Shown: piece after piece, positions 8,508-19,021 of the stretch | Numbering within the stretch: position 1 is the stretch's first letter | How the letters are laid out: every line of letters begins with the position of its first letter | Assembly (NCBI RefSeq): GCF_030814475.1 | Contig: NZ_JAUSVF010000001.1 | Coordinates: 248,001-312,000, forward strand | DNA length: 64,000 nucleotides | Direction of reading: 5' to 3' | Source: Pararhizobium capsulatum DSM 1112 | Lineage (GTDB): Bacteria; Pseudomonadota; Alphaproteobacteria; Rhizobiales; Rhizobiaceae | Made by a program: the position numbers and the translations under genes | The notes under the pieces: model-generated | The model's database searches: none | Seen by the model: only the letters and a program-made list of their open reading frames with translations | Told to the model about the DNA's origin: nothing

Positions 8508-9431
8508 ATGATCTCCTTCGTCCTGCGCCGCCTTGCGAGCGCTGTACCGACGCTGTTTATTGTCGTGACGATTTCCTTCTTCCTGATGCGGTTCGCTCCG
8601 GGCGGCCCTTTCAACCTCGAAAGGCCGCTGCCGCCACAGACGATGGCGAACCTGATGCGGACCTATCAGCTGGACCAGCCGCTCTGGCGCCAATACCTGA
8701 CCTACATCACCAATGCAGTCACCGGCGACTTCGGCCCCAGCTACATCTACAAGGACAACACCGTCGCCGAGCTGATCGGCAAGGGTTTGCCCTATTCGCT
8801 GGAGCTCGGCTTGTACGCCCTTCTTCTAGCGCTGATCGGCGGCGTCATTGCCGGCACGATCGCGGCGCTCCGGCAAAACAGCATTCTCGACTTCCTGATC
8901 ATGACGGTCTCGACGGTCGGCGTCACGGTGCCGAATTTCGTTGTCGGTCCGGTGCTGACGCTCATCTTCGCCATCAGCCTTGCCTGGTTGCCGGCCGGCA
9001 GCTGGGGTGATGGCTCGCTGCGCTTCCTCATCCTCCCGATGATCGCGCTCGCCCTGCCGCAACTTGCGGTGTTCGCGCGGCTGACGCGGGGCTCGATGAT
9101 CGAGGCGCTGAACACTGACCATATCCGAACCGCCCGCGCCTATGGCCTGCCGGCCCGCACCGTCGTCATCACCCATGCGATGCGCGCCGCACTCCTGCCG
9201 GTCGTCTCCTATCTCGCTCCTTGCGCCGCGGCCCTGCTCACAGGCTCCGCGGTCATCGAGACGATCTTCACCATTCCCGGCGTGGGCCGCTATTTCGTGC
9301 TGGGCGCGATCAACCGCGATTATACGCTGGTCATGGGAACCGTGGTGCTGATTGCCATCTTCGTCATCGTCTTCAATCTCCTGGTCGATATTCTCTACGG
9401 CCTTCTCGATCCGAGGGTTCGCCATGACTGA
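8508..9431 (+). CDS. ABC transporter permease, OppB-like
   Basis: This 307-aa inner-membrane permease is of the OppB/DppB type, with an N-terminal TM helix (SAVPTLFIVVTISFFLMRFA), a periplasmic loop and five more helices. The EAA-type cytoplasmic loop is seen in HIRTARAYGLPARTVVITHA followed by MRAALLPVVSY, the contact site for the ATPase. The start at 8508 has GGAGGG upstream; an earlier in-frame ATG at 8481 lacks such a site. The last codons overlap the next permease gene (ATG at 9424), indicating coupled translation. Confidence 0.92.
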   Translation: MISFVLRRLASAVPTLFIVVTISFFLMRFAPGGPFNLERPLPPQTMANLMRTYQLDQPLWRQYLTYITNAVTGDFGPSYIYKDNTVAELIGKGLPYSLELGLYALLLALIGGVIAGTIAALRQNSILDFLIMTVSTVGVTVPNFVVGPVLTLIFAISLAWLPAGSWGDGSLRFLILPMIALALPQLAVFARLTRGSMIEALNTDHIRTARAYGLPARTVVITHAMRAALLPVVSYLAPCAAALLTGSAVIETIFTIPGVGRYFVLGAINRDYTLVMGTVVLIAIFVIVFNLLVDILYGLLDPRVRHD

Positions 9432-10557
9432 TATCGTCAACGCACCACTCGTGGCTCCGCCGGAAACCAGAAGCCGCAGCCTCTTCCAGCTTGCCGCCAT
9501 GCGCTTCCGTCGCAACCGCGCCGCCATGGCCGGCTGCATCGTGCTCGTGCTGATCGCGATATTCTCGTTCCTGGGACCGTTGTTCATCAACCACAGCTAT
9601 GATCAGGTGTTCCCGTCCTACGTCTCTATCCCGCCGAGCCTGGAAGCCCGGCCCGACGCTGGAAGCCTTCAGGACGCGATGGAAGGCGTTACGGGCCGGG
9701 CCCGCGTGGAACTCAAGGAATTTGCCGTTGAAGGCCAGACCTTCACCGCAACCATCACCTCCGACCAGCCGATCGATCCGCGTGCGACACGCTATTTCGA
9801 CCGGGCCAACGAGTTCGATGCGACGCAGGTGGTAGCAACCGAGAACGACGGAAAGACGCTGAAGCTCGAAGGCAATGTCAGCCGCGAATACTTCTTCTTC
9901 GGTACAGATCCCAACGGTCGCGACATGCTGGCCCGTGTCATGCTCGGCGGCCAGATCTCGATCGCCGTTGGCCTTCTGGCAAGTATCGTCTCGCTCGGCA
10001 TCGGCGTCGTCTACGGCGCCACCTCGGGCTATATCGGTGGACGTGTCGATAACGTCATGATGCGCTTCGTCGAAATCCTCTATTCGCTGCCCTTCGTCTT
10101 CCTCGTCGTCGTGCTCGTCGTCTTCTTCGGCCGCAGCTTCATCCTGATCTTCCTCGTCATCGGCGCAGTGGAATGGCTGGACATGGCCCGCATCGTGCGC
10201 GGCCAGACGCTGGCCCTGAAGCGGCGTGAATTCGTCGGTGCGGCTCAGGCCCTCGGCCTTACCGACTGGCAAATCATCCGCCGCCACATCATCCCCAACA
10301 CGATCGGCCCTGTTGTCGTCTTCGTGACGGTGGTGGTACCGAAGGTCATCCTGCTCGAAAGCTTCCTGTCCTTCCTCGGTCTCGGCGTACAGGCGCCGCT
10401 GACGAGCTGGGGGGCGTTGATTTCAGAAGGCGCCAACAACATCCAGTCGGCACCGTGGCTGCAGATCTTCCCGGCGATCTTCTTCGTTGTAACGCTGTTT
10501 TCCCTGAACTTTGCCGGCGACGGCCTGCGCGATGCGCTCGACCCGAAGGACCGCTGA
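9424..10557 (+). CDS. ABC transporter permease, OppC-like, with long periplasmic insert
   Basis: This 377-aa OppC/DppC-type permease has its first TM helix near residues 35-58. An unusually long periplasmic segment of about 100 residues (roughly 60-160) follows, before the FGTDPNGRDMLARVMLGGQ motif that opens the conserved BPD transporter domain. The EAA loop is REFVGAAQALGLTDWQIIRR. OppC proteins are usually about 290-310 aa, so the insert accounts for the extra length; similar inserts occur in a subset of Opp-type permeases. It overlaps the OppB-like gene by 8 nt and is 1 nt from the ATPase gene. Confidence 0.9.
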   Translation: MTDIVNAPLVAPPETRSRSLFQLAAMRFRRNRAAMAGCIVLVLIAIFSFLGPLFINHSYDQVFPSYVSIPPSLEARPDAGSLQDAMEGVTGRARVELKEFAVEGQTFTATITSDQPIDPRATRYFDRANEFDATQVVATENDGKTLKLEGNVSREYFFFGTDPNGRDMLARVMLGGQISIAVGLLASIVSLGIGVVYGATSGYIGGRVDNVMMRFVEILYSLPFVFLVVVLVVFFGRSFILIFLVIGAVEWLDMARIVRGQTLALKRREFVGAAQALGLTDWQIIRRHIIPNTIGPVVVFVTVVVPKVILLESFLSFLGLGVQAPLTSWGALISEGANNIQSAPWLQIFPAIFFVVTLFSLNFAGDGLRDALDPKDR

Positions 10558-10558
10558 C

Positions 10559-12154
<1,596 letters not shown>

Positions 12155-12172
12155 AGCCTTTCTCTACCCTGT

Positions 12173-12193
12173 GCTATCGATACGTTCGATAGC
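12173..12193 (+). other. Intercistronic hairpin between ATPase and lactonase genes
   Basis: GCTATCGA (12173-12180) and TCGATAGC (12186-12193) form a perfect 8-bp stem with a 5-nt loop. It lies in the 77-bp gap between the fused ATPase gene and the SMP-30 gene. There is no T run after it, so it is more likely an mRNA-stability or processing element than a full terminator. Confidence 0.45.
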
Positions 12194-12231
12194 CGGGGAG
12201 GGAAATCCGGCCGAGGTTCGGGACGGAGCGC

Positions 12232-13146
12232 ATGGCAGAAGCAGCAATCTATGAAGTATACGACCCGCGCTTTAATGCGCTGGTGGTGGGGAGTGCTTGC
12301 CTGGAGGAGCTCTATTCCTCCTGTCGCTGGGCCGAAGGTCCGGTCTGGTTCGACGATGCGCAGCAGCTTCTGTGGAGCGACATTCCCAACCAACGCATGC
12401 TGCGCTGGGTGCCGGAAGGCGGCGTGTTCGTCTACCGCTATCCCTCCAGTTTCGCCAATGGCCATACACGCGACAGGCAGGGACGGCTCGTTTCCTGCGA
12501 ACACGGCACGCGGCGCGTGACGCGAACGGAGACAGACGGCTCGATCACCGTACTTGCCGATAGTTACCAGGGGAAACGGCTGAACTCGCCCAATGACGTG
12601 GTGGTAAAATCGGATGGCGGCATCTGGTTCAGCGACCCGACCTACGGAATCCTTTCCGATTACGAGGGGTATAAGGCAGAGCCAGAGCAGCCCGAGCGCA
12701 GTGTCTACCGCCTCGACCCGTCAACCGGCGAACTGGAAGCAGCCGCCTCGGACTTCTTTCAACCCAACGGACTTGCCTTCTCACCGGATGAGACGAAGCT
12801 CTATGTCGCCGACAGTGGCTCAAACCCCGACGGCTTCGCAGCGCGCCACATTAAAGTTTACGATGTGACGGACGGCACGCATCTCAGGAATTCCCGGATC
12901 TTCTGCCATCTGGACGAGGGTGTTCCGGACGGTTTCCGCCTCGATACGGACGGCAATGTCTGGACCAGCGGCGGCAAGGCCGTTCACTGCTTTTCACCGG
13001 AAGGCAAGCTTCTCGGCAAGATCCGCATCCCGCAGGGTGTATCGAACCTCACTTTCGGTGGCCCGCGCCGCAACCGGCTGTTCATCACCGCCACGCGGTC
13101 GCTTTATGCGATCTATGTGACAGCAACGGGCGCCCAGACACCCTGA
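12232..13146 (+). CDS. SMP-30/gluconolactonase family protein
   Basis: This 304-aa six-bladed beta-propeller is of the SMP-30/gluconolactonase/LRE family, which hydrolyses sugar lactones to aldonic acids with a divalent metal. Family motifs are RWAEGPVWFDDAQQLLWSDI (with the metal-binding Glu), KRLNSPNDVVVKSDGGIWFS (metal-binding Asn and substrate loop), FFQPNGLAFSPDETKLYVAD and the DGFRLDTDGNVWTS block. No signal peptide is evident, so it is probably cytoplasmic. It follows the transporter operon by 77 bp and ends 6 bp from the convergent DMT gene. The product aldonic acid could feed gluconokinase encoded across the divergent gap. A ribosome-binding site, GGACGGAG, precedes the ATG. Confidence 0.88.
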   Translation: MAEAAIYEVYDPRFNALVVGSACLEELYSSCRWAEGPVWFDDAQQLLWSDIPNQRMLRWVPEGGVFVYRYPSSFANGHTRDRQGRLVSCEHGTRRVTRTETDGSITVLADSYQGKRLNSPNDVVVKSDGGIWFSDPTYGILSDYEGYKAEPEQPERSVYRLDPSTGELEAAASDFFQPNGLAFSPDETKLYVADSGSNPDGFAARHIKVYDVTDGTHLRNSRIFCHLDEGVPDGFRLDTDGNVWTSGGKAVHCFSPEGKLLGKIRIPQGVSNLTFGGPRRNRLFITATRSLYAIYVTATGAQTP

Positions 13147-13152
13147 AGACGG

Positions 13153-14064
13153 TCAAGCAGACGGCTGACGCTTCTTCAACTGCTGTTCGCGGAAGAAGAT
13201 GAAGAGGCCGGAGGCGACGATGAGCGCCGAGCCGATCAGAACCGTGATGCGCGGCGTATCGCCAAAGAACAGCCAGCCGAAGATCACAGCCCAGAACAAC
13301 AGCGTGTATTGAAGCGGCACTACGGTTGCGGCGTCTGCAAGCTTTAACGCGCGCGTGACGAGGATATGCGCCATCATCGCGACGATGCCGAGAAGTCCGA
13401 GCAGGATCGTCGCCTCGAAGTCCGGCGTTGTCCACCCCGCGGGACGGATTGCCAGACCGGCAAGCGAGAAGATCAGCGCGCCAACGACCTGCCAGAAGAC
13501 GAGGGTCATATCCGGCGTTTCCCGCAGCGTGCGGCCGAGCAGGATAGCGCCGGCAAAGGCGGCGCTGCCAAAAAGCGCGATCACCGCGGGCAGTGAGAAA
13601 CTGTTTCGGGAAGGCTCGAGCGCGATCAGAACACCGAGAAAGCCGACGAGGATCGCCGTCCAGCGTCGCCAGCCGACCTTCTCGCCCAGCACGAAGGGTG
13701 AGGCTGCGGCCACATAGATCGGTGCGGCCAGCCAATAGGTCATCGTGTCGGCGAGCGGCATATAGGCAACGGCAAAATAGAAGGCGGAGGCTTCCGCAGC
13801 AAAAAGAAGCGAGCGAAGGGCGTGAAGCCCTGGCCGGTCCACGATCAGGAAGCTGCGCCAGCCGCGCTTGACGATGAAAGGCGCCAGAATAACCAGCGCG
13901 GCAAGGCTGCGGATCGTCATCAGCTGGTTGACCGAATAGGTCCCGACCAGCCATTTACCCATGACGTCGTTGAGCGAGAACATCAGCATGCTCAAAAGCA
14001 TGACGATCGCACCGTTGCGCGCAGCGCTCCCCGAATGAGGCGCAAGAGTAGATTGAAGAGACAT
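13153..14064 (-). CDS. DMT superfamily (EamA) transporter
   Basis: This 303-aa inner-membrane protein has ten predicted TM helices arranged as two EamA domains (about 20-150 and 165-295). This is the drug/metabolite transporter architecture seen in exporters of amino acids, nucleosides and related metabolites. The start at 14064 (MSLQSTLAPHSG) has AGGAAA upstream; an in-frame extension to 14214 encodes Arg-rich sequence unlike the family and was not used. It is convergent with the lactonase gene (6-bp gap) and divergent from the DUF475 gene. The substrate cannot be predicted. Confidence 0.85.
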   Translation of the reverse strand: MSLQSTLAPHSGSAARNGAIVMLLSMLMFSLNDVMGKWLVGTYSVNQLMTIRSLAALVILAPFIVKRGWRSFLIVDRPGLHALRSLLFAAEASAFYFAVAYMPLADTMTYWLAAPIYVAAASPFVLGEKVGWRRWTAILVGFLGVLIALEPSRNSFSLPAVIALFGSAAFAGAILLGRTLRETPDMTLVFWQVVGALIFSLAGLAIRPAGWTTPDFEATILLGLLGIVAMMAHILVTRALKLADAATVVPLQYTLLFWAVIFGWLFFGDTPRITVLIGSALIVASGLFIFFREQQLKKRQPSA

Positions 14065-14482
14065 GGCCGGCCGTTTCCTGAAGTGTCGCCAGCCAGTCGC
14101 ATATTCGGGGCGCTCGATCCATCCCTGAAAAACGATGAGATCATCAGCGATGCGAATGGGCCGATGCCTTGTCGGCGCAACACCATCGATCCTCGCGCAA
14201 AGCGGCTTGAGCACTCACCCCTTGACCTCGGCGAAAGGATCGCTAATTAATCAGGAGCTTCCGCCGCTACAGACATCGAAAGGCTGCGGAATGAACGATG
14301 GTGCCGGGCCCCTCTGGCGAGAGTTTTTACGGCGCTCTCGTGATGTCGGTACCGCCAGCAAATAAGCCGGCGGATTACGCGCAAATGACAATCTATTCCA
14401 TGCCACCAGCGCATGCCTTGGGCATGTGTCCTTTCTGCACATATGCAGACCAGCCCATCTCCAATTTGATGGAGGTGTGGCC
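14065..14482. other. Divergent intergenic region (418 bp)
   Basis: This gap lies between the DMT transporter (minus) and the DUF475 gene (plus). I see no protein gene with recognisable similarity. A small hairpin, CATGCC (14412-14417) with GGCATG (14421-14426), lies about 60 bp before the DUF475 start. I looked for a yybP-ykoY manganese riboswitch, common before TerC-like genes, and could not match its conserved segments. Confidence 0.5.
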
Positions 14483-15559
14483 ATGAACCAGCCCCAAACG
14501 CACACATCCTCCCTTGGCTATTTCAAGTGGGCCTTCATCGTCACAGCCGCCGGGCTCCTGCTCGGCGCCTGGCTTGGCTGGAACGCGACCGGCACGTTTG
14601 CCGGTATGGCGACAGTGTTCTTCATCTGCAGCGTCCTTGCGGTGCTCGAAATTTCACTTTCCTTCGACAACGCTATCGTGAATGCCAACAAGCTGAAGGA
14701 CATGACGCCGGAATGGCAACACCGGTTCCTCACCTGGGGTATCGTGATTGCCGTCTTTGGCATGCGTATCGTCTTTCCGCTGTTGATCGTCGTCATCGCC
14801 GCCAACATCGGCCCGATCGACGCCCTCATCCTGGCGGCGGCACGTCCTGAGGAATATGCCCGCATCATGAATGATGCCCATCTTCCGATCGCCGCCTTCG
14901 GTGGCACCTTCCTGATGATGGTGGGACTCACCTACTTCTTCGACCATGAAAAAGACATCCACTGGATTTCTTTCCTTGAACGTCACATGTCACGGTTCGC
15001 GACCATCAAGGGCATCGAAATCGCCTTCGTACTCGTGCTGATCCTCGGATTTTCGAAGCTTCTCGATGGTGAAGAAGCGTCGGTCTTCGTTCATTCGGCA
15101 ATCTACGGTCTTGTAACCTTCTTGATCGTCGAAGTGATCGGTGGATTGCTCGATGCCTCGCAGCAGACCATGAGTGCAGCGGCCAAGGGCGGTCTTGGAG
15201 CCTTCATCTATCTCGAAGTACTCGATGCCAGCTTCTCCTTCGACGGCGTCATCGGCGCCTTCGCGTTGACGCAGAACCTGTTCGTCATCGCCATCGGCCT
15301 CGGCATCGGCGCGATGTATGTGCGCTCGATGACGATCATGCTGGTGGAGAAGGGAACGCTTGCGGAATACCGCTATCTGGAACACGGCGCCTTCTACGCC
15401 ATCCTGATCCTCTCGGTGATCATGTACTTCCAGACCCTGGTGCATATCCCCGAGGTCATCACCGGTCTTGGCGGCGCGGCCCTGATCGGCATCTCGCTCT
15501 GGTCGTCGATCCGCTACAACAGACAGGAGCAACAGCAACTGCAGGAGGCGCGCCAGTAA
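14483..15559 (+). CDS. DUF475 (TerC-like) integral membrane protein
   Basis: This 358-aa polytopic membrane protein has the DUF475 domain, related to the TerC/Alx family of metal-homeostasis and tellurite-resistance proteins. Two inverted-topology repeats each carry the acidic membrane motif, LEISLSFDNAIVNANKL near residues 55-70 and VLDASFSFDGVIGAFAL near 250-266. The paired Asp residues suggest cation binding or transport, with manganese export the leading proposal for relatives. The ATG at 14483 follows GGAGGTG; earlier in-frame ATGs lack a site. The gene stands alone and is followed by a strong terminator. Substrate and physiological role are not established here. Confidence 0.85.
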   Translation: MNQPQTHTSSLGYFKWAFIVTAAGLLLGAWLGWNATGTFAGMATVFFICSVLAVLEISLSFDNAIVNANKLKDMTPEWQHRFLTWGIVIAVFGMRIVFPLLIVVIAANIGPIDALILAAARPEEYARIMNDAHLPIAAFGGTFLMMVGLTYFFDHEKDIHWISFLERHMSRFATIKGIEIAFVLVLILGFSKLLDGEEASVFVHSAIYGLVTFLIVEVIGGLLDASQQTMSAAAKGGLGAFIYLEVLDASFSFDGVIGAFALTQNLFVIAIGLGIGAMYVRSMTIMLVEKGTLAEYRYLEHGAFYAILILSVIMYFQTLVHIPEVITGLGGAALIGISLWSSIRYNRQEQQQLQEARQ

Positions 15560-15575
15560 GATGCGTCGCCAAATG

Positions 15576-15601
15576 CCTTGCGGGTGCTAGCATCCGCAAG
15601 G
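15576..15601. repeat. 26-bp near-perfect palindrome downstream of DUF475 gene
   Basis: Two 13-bp arms, starting CCTTGCGG and ending CCGCAAGG, are complementary throughout, with one G-T pair (G15584 with T15593) and no loop. It begins 17 bp after the DUF475 stop and precedes the intrinsic terminator. It could stabilise the mRNA 3' end or extend the termination structure. Confidence 0.55.
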
Positions 15602-15612
15602 ACATCAACGCA

Positions 15613-15646
15613 AAAGCCCGCCGGAGGGAACGCCGGCGGGCCTTTT
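15613..15646. terminator. Intrinsic terminator, probably bidirectional
   Basis: GCCCGCCGG (15616-15624) pairs with CCGGCGGGC (15633-15641) around an 8-nt loop. It is flanked by AAAA on the left and CTTTTC on the right, so it can end both the DUF475 transcript (plus) and the transcript of the small gene at 15677-15847 (minus). Confidence 0.85.
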
Positions 15647-15676
15647 CATGGGGAGATCAGTGGTATCGCTTGGTAA

Positions 15677-15847
15677 TCAGCCGCGCTTGACGGTATGAAA
15701 CCGTGTCGGCTCGATGCCAAGCGTGTAGAGGTCGCGATCGAGCGGACGACGGCCACCTTCGACGGCCGCCGCAACTGCGGAGGCAGCGCCGAAAACAGCG
15801 ATCGCACGACCGAAGAAGCCTTTACGGGCGGAAGTATTGGCGGACAT
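15677..15847 (-). CDS. Small protein (56 aa) with DUF1127-like C-terminal motif
   Basis: This short reading frame begins MSANTSARKGFFGRAIAVFG and ends TLGIEPTRFHTVKRG. An Ala-rich middle (AASAVAAAVEGG) is followed by the segment PLDRDLYTLGIEP. This tail recalls the DLRDLGI-type motif at the end of DUF1127 proteins, which are small Arg-rich proteins frequent in Rhizobiales. Function is unknown; DUF1127 proteins have been linked to phosphate, carbon and RNA metabolism in Agrobacterium. A weak site, GAGAAAG, precedes the ATG. The upstream region holds three 18-bp tandem repeats and a 20-mer shared with another small gene at 22594-22707. The terminator at 15613-15646 lies just downstream. Confidence 0.7.
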   Translation of the reverse strand: MSANTSARKGFFGRAIAVFGAASAVAAAVEGGRRPLDRDLYTLGIEPTRFHTVKRG

Positions 15848-15932
15848 TTTGCTTTCTCGCTTTCATGTTTGGTTGACGTCCTAAAGATGGGGCACATGCG
15901 CCCTTTCTACAATGCACGAATCATCATCGCAG

Positions 15933-15986
15933 CTATGCAAAGCAAGCAGGCTATGCAAGGCAGGCAGGCCATATAAAGCAAGCAGC
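15933..15986. repeat. Three 18-bp imperfect tandem repeats
   Basis: Units 15933-15950, 15951-15968 and 15969-15986 follow the pattern CTATGCAAAGCAAGCAGG, with 2-4 substitutions in the later copies. The array is about 85-140 bp upstream of the 56-aa gene start (minus strand) and 72 bp beyond the tctA stop. The first unit contains most of a 20-mer (15929-15948) that recurs at 22782-22801. Repeated GCATAGC half sites (minus strand) suggest a regulator-binding array; this is inference. Confidence 0.6.
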
Positions 15987-16058
15987 CCGGAATCCCCTGC
16001 GGGAAACCGGCCTGTTCGTGGACGCTCGTTGGAAATGACGATCTGTTTGGGAGGAGAA

Positions 16059-17576
16059 TCAATCTTCCGAAGCGGCCAATTGCGAGAGAACCTCACCTCT
16101 ACCCCGTGCCCGAAGGATCAGCGGGATGATCAGCGCCGCAGCAGCAATGATCAGAAGCGCTGCCGCGATCGGTGAGGTGAAAAGCACGGTGACATCGCCC
16201 TGACTGATCGCCAGCGCCCGGCGAAGCTGCTGCTCGGCAAGCGGCCCGAGGATCAGGCCGACGACGACCGGCGCAATCGGGTAACCGAAGATCCGCATGA
16301 CGTAACCCAGCAGACCGAAGCCGAGCAGCATGCCAAGCTCGAAGGGCGACGGATTGGCGCCGATGGTGCCAAGTGTCGCAAAGAGCAGGATGCCGGCATA
16401 GAGCCAGGGCTTCGGGATCGTCAGCAGGCGCACCCAGAGGCCAACCAGCGGCAGGTTGAGCACCAGCAGCATCAGGTTGGCGATCAAAAGGCTGGCGATC
16501 AGGCCCCAGACGAGCTGCGGATTTGTCGCAAACAAAAGGGGACCCGGCTGCAGGCCGTATTGCTGGAAGCCAGCCAGCATGATCGCTGCCGTTGCCGTCG
16601 TCGGCAGGCCGAGCGTCAGGAGCGGCACGAGCGTTCCCGCAGCAGAGGCATTGTTGGCCGCTTCCGGGCCGGCCACGCCTTCAATCGCACCATTGCCGAA
16701 TTCCTCCGGATACTTGGTCAGGCGTTTTTCAGCTGCATAGGACAGAAATGTACCGATTTCGGCACCGCCGGCCGGCATGGCGCCGATCGGAAAGCCGATC
16801 GCGGTGCCACGCAGCCAGGGCTTCCAGGAACGCGCCCAATCCGCACGCGTCATCCAGACCGAACCTTTCACCGCTTCCACCTTGTCCGGGCCGCGATCGC
16901 CCTGGGCTGCGATGTAGAGAGATTCACCGATGGCGAACATGGCAACCGCCAGCGTCGTCACCTCGATACCATCCAGCAGATCGGGGACGCCGAAGCTCAA
17001 CCGGGCCTGGCCGGTAAGCTGGTCGATGCCGATGGTGGCAAGCGCAAGGCCGATGAACAGCGAGGTGAGACCGCGCAGCGTCGAATCACCGAAAGCCGAG
17101 GACACCGTCACGAAGGCGAGCACCATCAGCGCGAAATATTCCCGCGGGCCAAAGACAAGCGCGACCTTCACGACAAAGGGAGCAATGAAGGCAAGGGCGA
17201 TCGTCGCGATCAGGCCCGCCACGAAAGAGCCGATCGCCGCTGTCGCAAGCGCCGGTCCGCCGCGGCCCGCCCGCGCCATCTTGTTACCCTCGAGCGCCGT
17301 GACGATCGAGGAGCTTTCACCGGGCGTGTTGAGCAGGATCGACGTGGTCGAACCGCCATACATGCCGCCATAGTAGATGCCGGCAAACATGATCAGCGAT
17401 CCGGCTGGATCGAGCTTGTAGGTTACGGGCAGCAGAAGCGCGACCGTCAACGCCGGGCCGATGCCGGGCAGAACGCCAACGGCGGTACCGAGCGTGACGC
17501 CAACCAGCGCGTAAAGCAGGTTCATCGGCTGCATCGCAATGCCGAGACCATGCAGCAGGAATTCAAATGTGTTCAT
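16059..17576 (-). CDS. tctA: Tripartite tricarboxylate transporter, large permease TctA
   Basis: This 505-aa inner-membrane protein has about eleven TM helices and is the large channel subunit of the TTT family (DUF112/TctA). Conserved family blocks are present: the N-terminal [20 protein letters not shown], then [19 protein letters not shown] and [20 protein letters not shown]. With TctB and the periplasmic binder TctC it imports tricarboxylates such as citrate or other carboxylates, driven by an ion gradient. It is the third gene of tctC-tctB-tctA, 12 bp after tctB. The specific substrate cannot be read from the sequence; the neighbouring TctD/TctE-type regulators fit carboxylate sensing. 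Confidence 0.94.
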   Translation of the reverse strand: MNTFEFLLHGLGIAMQPMNLLYALVGVTLGTAVGVLPGIGPALTVALLLPVTYKLDPAGSLIMFAGIYYGGMYGGSTTSILLNTPGESSSIVTALEGNKMARAGRGGPALATAAIGSFVAGLIATIALAFIAPFVVKVALVFGPREYFALMVLAFVTVSSAFGDSTLRGLTSLFIGLALATIGIDQLTGQARLSFGVPDLLDGIEVTTLAVAMFAIGESLYIAAQGDRGPDKVEAVKGSVWMTRADWARSWKPWLRGTAIGFPIGAMPAGGAEIGTFLSYAAEKRLTKYPEEFGNGAIEGVAGPEAANNASAAGTLVPLLTLGLPTTATAAIMLAGFQQYGLQPGPLLFATNPQLVWGLIASLLIANLMLLVLNLPLVGLWVRLLTIPKPWLYAGILLFATLGTIGANPSPFELGMLLGFGLLGYVMRIFGYPIAPVVVGLILGPLAEQQLRRALAISQGDVTVLFTSPIAAALLIIAAAALIIPLILRARGRGEVLSQLAASED

Positions 17577-17588
17577 TGCGGCATGCCC

Positions 17589-18080
17589 TTAGAGAAACAG
17601 ATGTTCAAGCGGACCTGCAGGCAGGGAAAGCTGCAGCAGGCCGGCGAAGATCAGCCAAATTCCGAGACAGAGCACGATGCCCACGGGAATAGTGATCCAG
17701 AGCTTGCGCCGTCCGAAACCGGCAGCAGCAGCGGCAAAGAGAATGCCCGTCGCAATCGAGAAGCCGGCAGTGGTCAGGAGGAGGAGCTGCGCCACGAGAC
17801 CGCCGACAATCCAGACGACCGGGCCGACCTCCTGATGTTCCCGCTCGGGAAAATCGCCACGCCATGCTTCCAGCGCCGTCCAGAGGGCCAGAACCATCAG
17901 CACGCAGGCAATCACGAAAGGGACTGTCGCAGGGCCGATGCGCGAATAGCTGGCTATTGTCGAGAGACGCGAAACGTCCCAGAACATGATACCGGCGATG
18001 GCAGCGAGGAAAACGGCGATAAAGAGCGCCGCCCGGTCGGGGCGGCGCTTTCCGTTCGAAGGGACGTTACCCTTGCTCAT
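17589..18080 (-). CDS. tctB: Tripartite tricarboxylate transporter, small permease TctB
   Basis: This 163-aa membrane protein with four predicted TM helices matches the small TctB subunit in size and place. Helices are visible at about 17-35, 48-68, 88-110 and 125-150. It assembles with TctA in the inner membrane. Its ATG overlaps the tctC stop by 4 nt (ATGA) and it ends 12 bp before tctA, so the three genes are one translationally coupled operon. TctB sequences are poorly conserved; the call depends largely on topology and context. Confidence 0.9.
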   Translation of the reverse strand: MSKGNVPSNGKRRPDRAALFIAVFLAAIAGIMFWDVSRLSTIASYSRIGPATVPFVIACVLMVLALWTALEAWRGDFPEREHQEVGPVVWIVGGLVAQLLLLTTAGFSIATGILFAAAAAGFGRRKLWITIPVGIVLCLGIWLIFAGLLQLSLPAGPLEHLFL

Positions 18081-19021
18081 TGAACAAGTCCGATCTCTTT
18101 AAGAATGCTTTCCGTCGCGGAAACATCCTTGGCAAGCTGCTCTTCGAAGGCCGGACCTGCGAGATAGGTATCCTGCCAGCCCTTGGTCTTCAGGGTTTCC
18201 TGCCAGCTGGCCGACTTGGCGAGCTTTTCGACATCAGCGGAAACGGCAGCCTTCTGCTCATCGGTCAGACCAGGAGCGGCAGCCACCATGCGCCAGTTTT
18301 GAACCACGACGTCGAGGCCACCTTCCTTGAAGGTCGGGGCATCGATACCGGCAATGCGTTCACCGCTGGAAACGGCCAAAAGACGCAGGGTGCCCGACTT
18401 GACCTGCGATTCGAATTCGCCGTAACCGGAAATGCCCGCGGTCACCTGGTTACCGAGGATCGCGGCAAGTGCTTCGCCACCGCCCGAATAGGCGATATAG
18501 TTGATCTTGGTGGGATCAACGCCGGCAGCCTTGGCAAGAAGACCGACTGCGATGTGATCGGTACCGCCGGCAGAGCCGCCAGCCCAGGACACGGCGCCCG
18601 GATCCTTCTTCAGGGCTTCGATCAGGTCCCCCATCGTCTTCAGCGGCGATTCGGCCGGAACGACGACGGCCTCATACTCGCCCGTCAGACGGGCGATCGG
18701 TGTAACGTCCTTCAGCGAAACCGGCGACTTGTTGGTGAGAATGGCGCCGACCATGACATAGCCACCGACGATCAGTGCGTTCGGGTTGCCCTTGGACTGG
18801 CTGGCGAACTGCGCGAGGCCGATGGTGCCGCCCGCACCCGGCACGTTCTGGACCTGAACATTGCCGGAGATGCTTTCCTGCTGCATCGACGTCTGCATCG
18901 AACGGGCCGTCTGGTCCCAGCCGCCGCCCGGATTGGCCGGGGCAATGATGGTGTAGTCGGCGGCGTTTGCGGAAAACGCAACAGCACCGGCGAGAATGGA
19001 AGCGATAAGAAACTGTTTCAA
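18077..19021 (-). CDS. tctC: Tripartite tricarboxylate transporter substrate-binding protein TctC (TTG start)
   Basis: This 314-aa periplasmic binding protein is of the Bug/TctC family. A signal peptide (MKQFLIASILAGAVAFSANA, reading the TTG as Met) precedes mature ADYTIIAPANPGGGWDQTAR, which contains the family's PxNPGGGxD ligand motif. Later VVPAESPLKTMGDLIEALKK and SWAGGSAGGTDHI are typical. The TTG start at 19021 is chosen because GGAGGA lies 6 bp upstream and it gives an intact signal peptide. The open frame continues upstream but with non-family sequence. It leads the tctCBA operon. Confidence 0.92.
   Translation of the reverse strand: MKQFLIASILAGAVAFSANAADYTIIAPANPGGGWDQTARSMQTSMQQESISGNVQVQNVPGAGGTIGLAQFASQSKGNPNALIVGGYVMVGAILTNKSPVSLKDVTPIARLTGEYEAVVVPAESPLKTMGDLIEALKKDPGAVSWAGGSAGGTDHIAVGLLAKAAGVDPTKINYIAYSGGGEALAAILGNQVTAGISGYGEFESQVKSGTLRLLAVSSGERIAGIDAPTFKEGGLDVVVQNWRMVAAAPGLTDEQKAAVSADVEKLAKSASWQETLKTKGWQDTYLAGPAFEEQLAKDVSATESILKEIGLVQ

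Noticed and set aside
14250-14482. yybP-ykoY (manganese) riboswitch before the TerC-like DUF475 gene
   Set aside because: I expected one from family knowledge but could not find its conserved loop segments; only a small 6-bp hairpin is visible.
16560-18083. Plus-strand open frame of 507 codons opposite tctA-tctB
   Set aside because: It is Arg/Gly/Asp-rich with no recognisable domain and lies fully opposite clear TctA/TctB membrane proteins.
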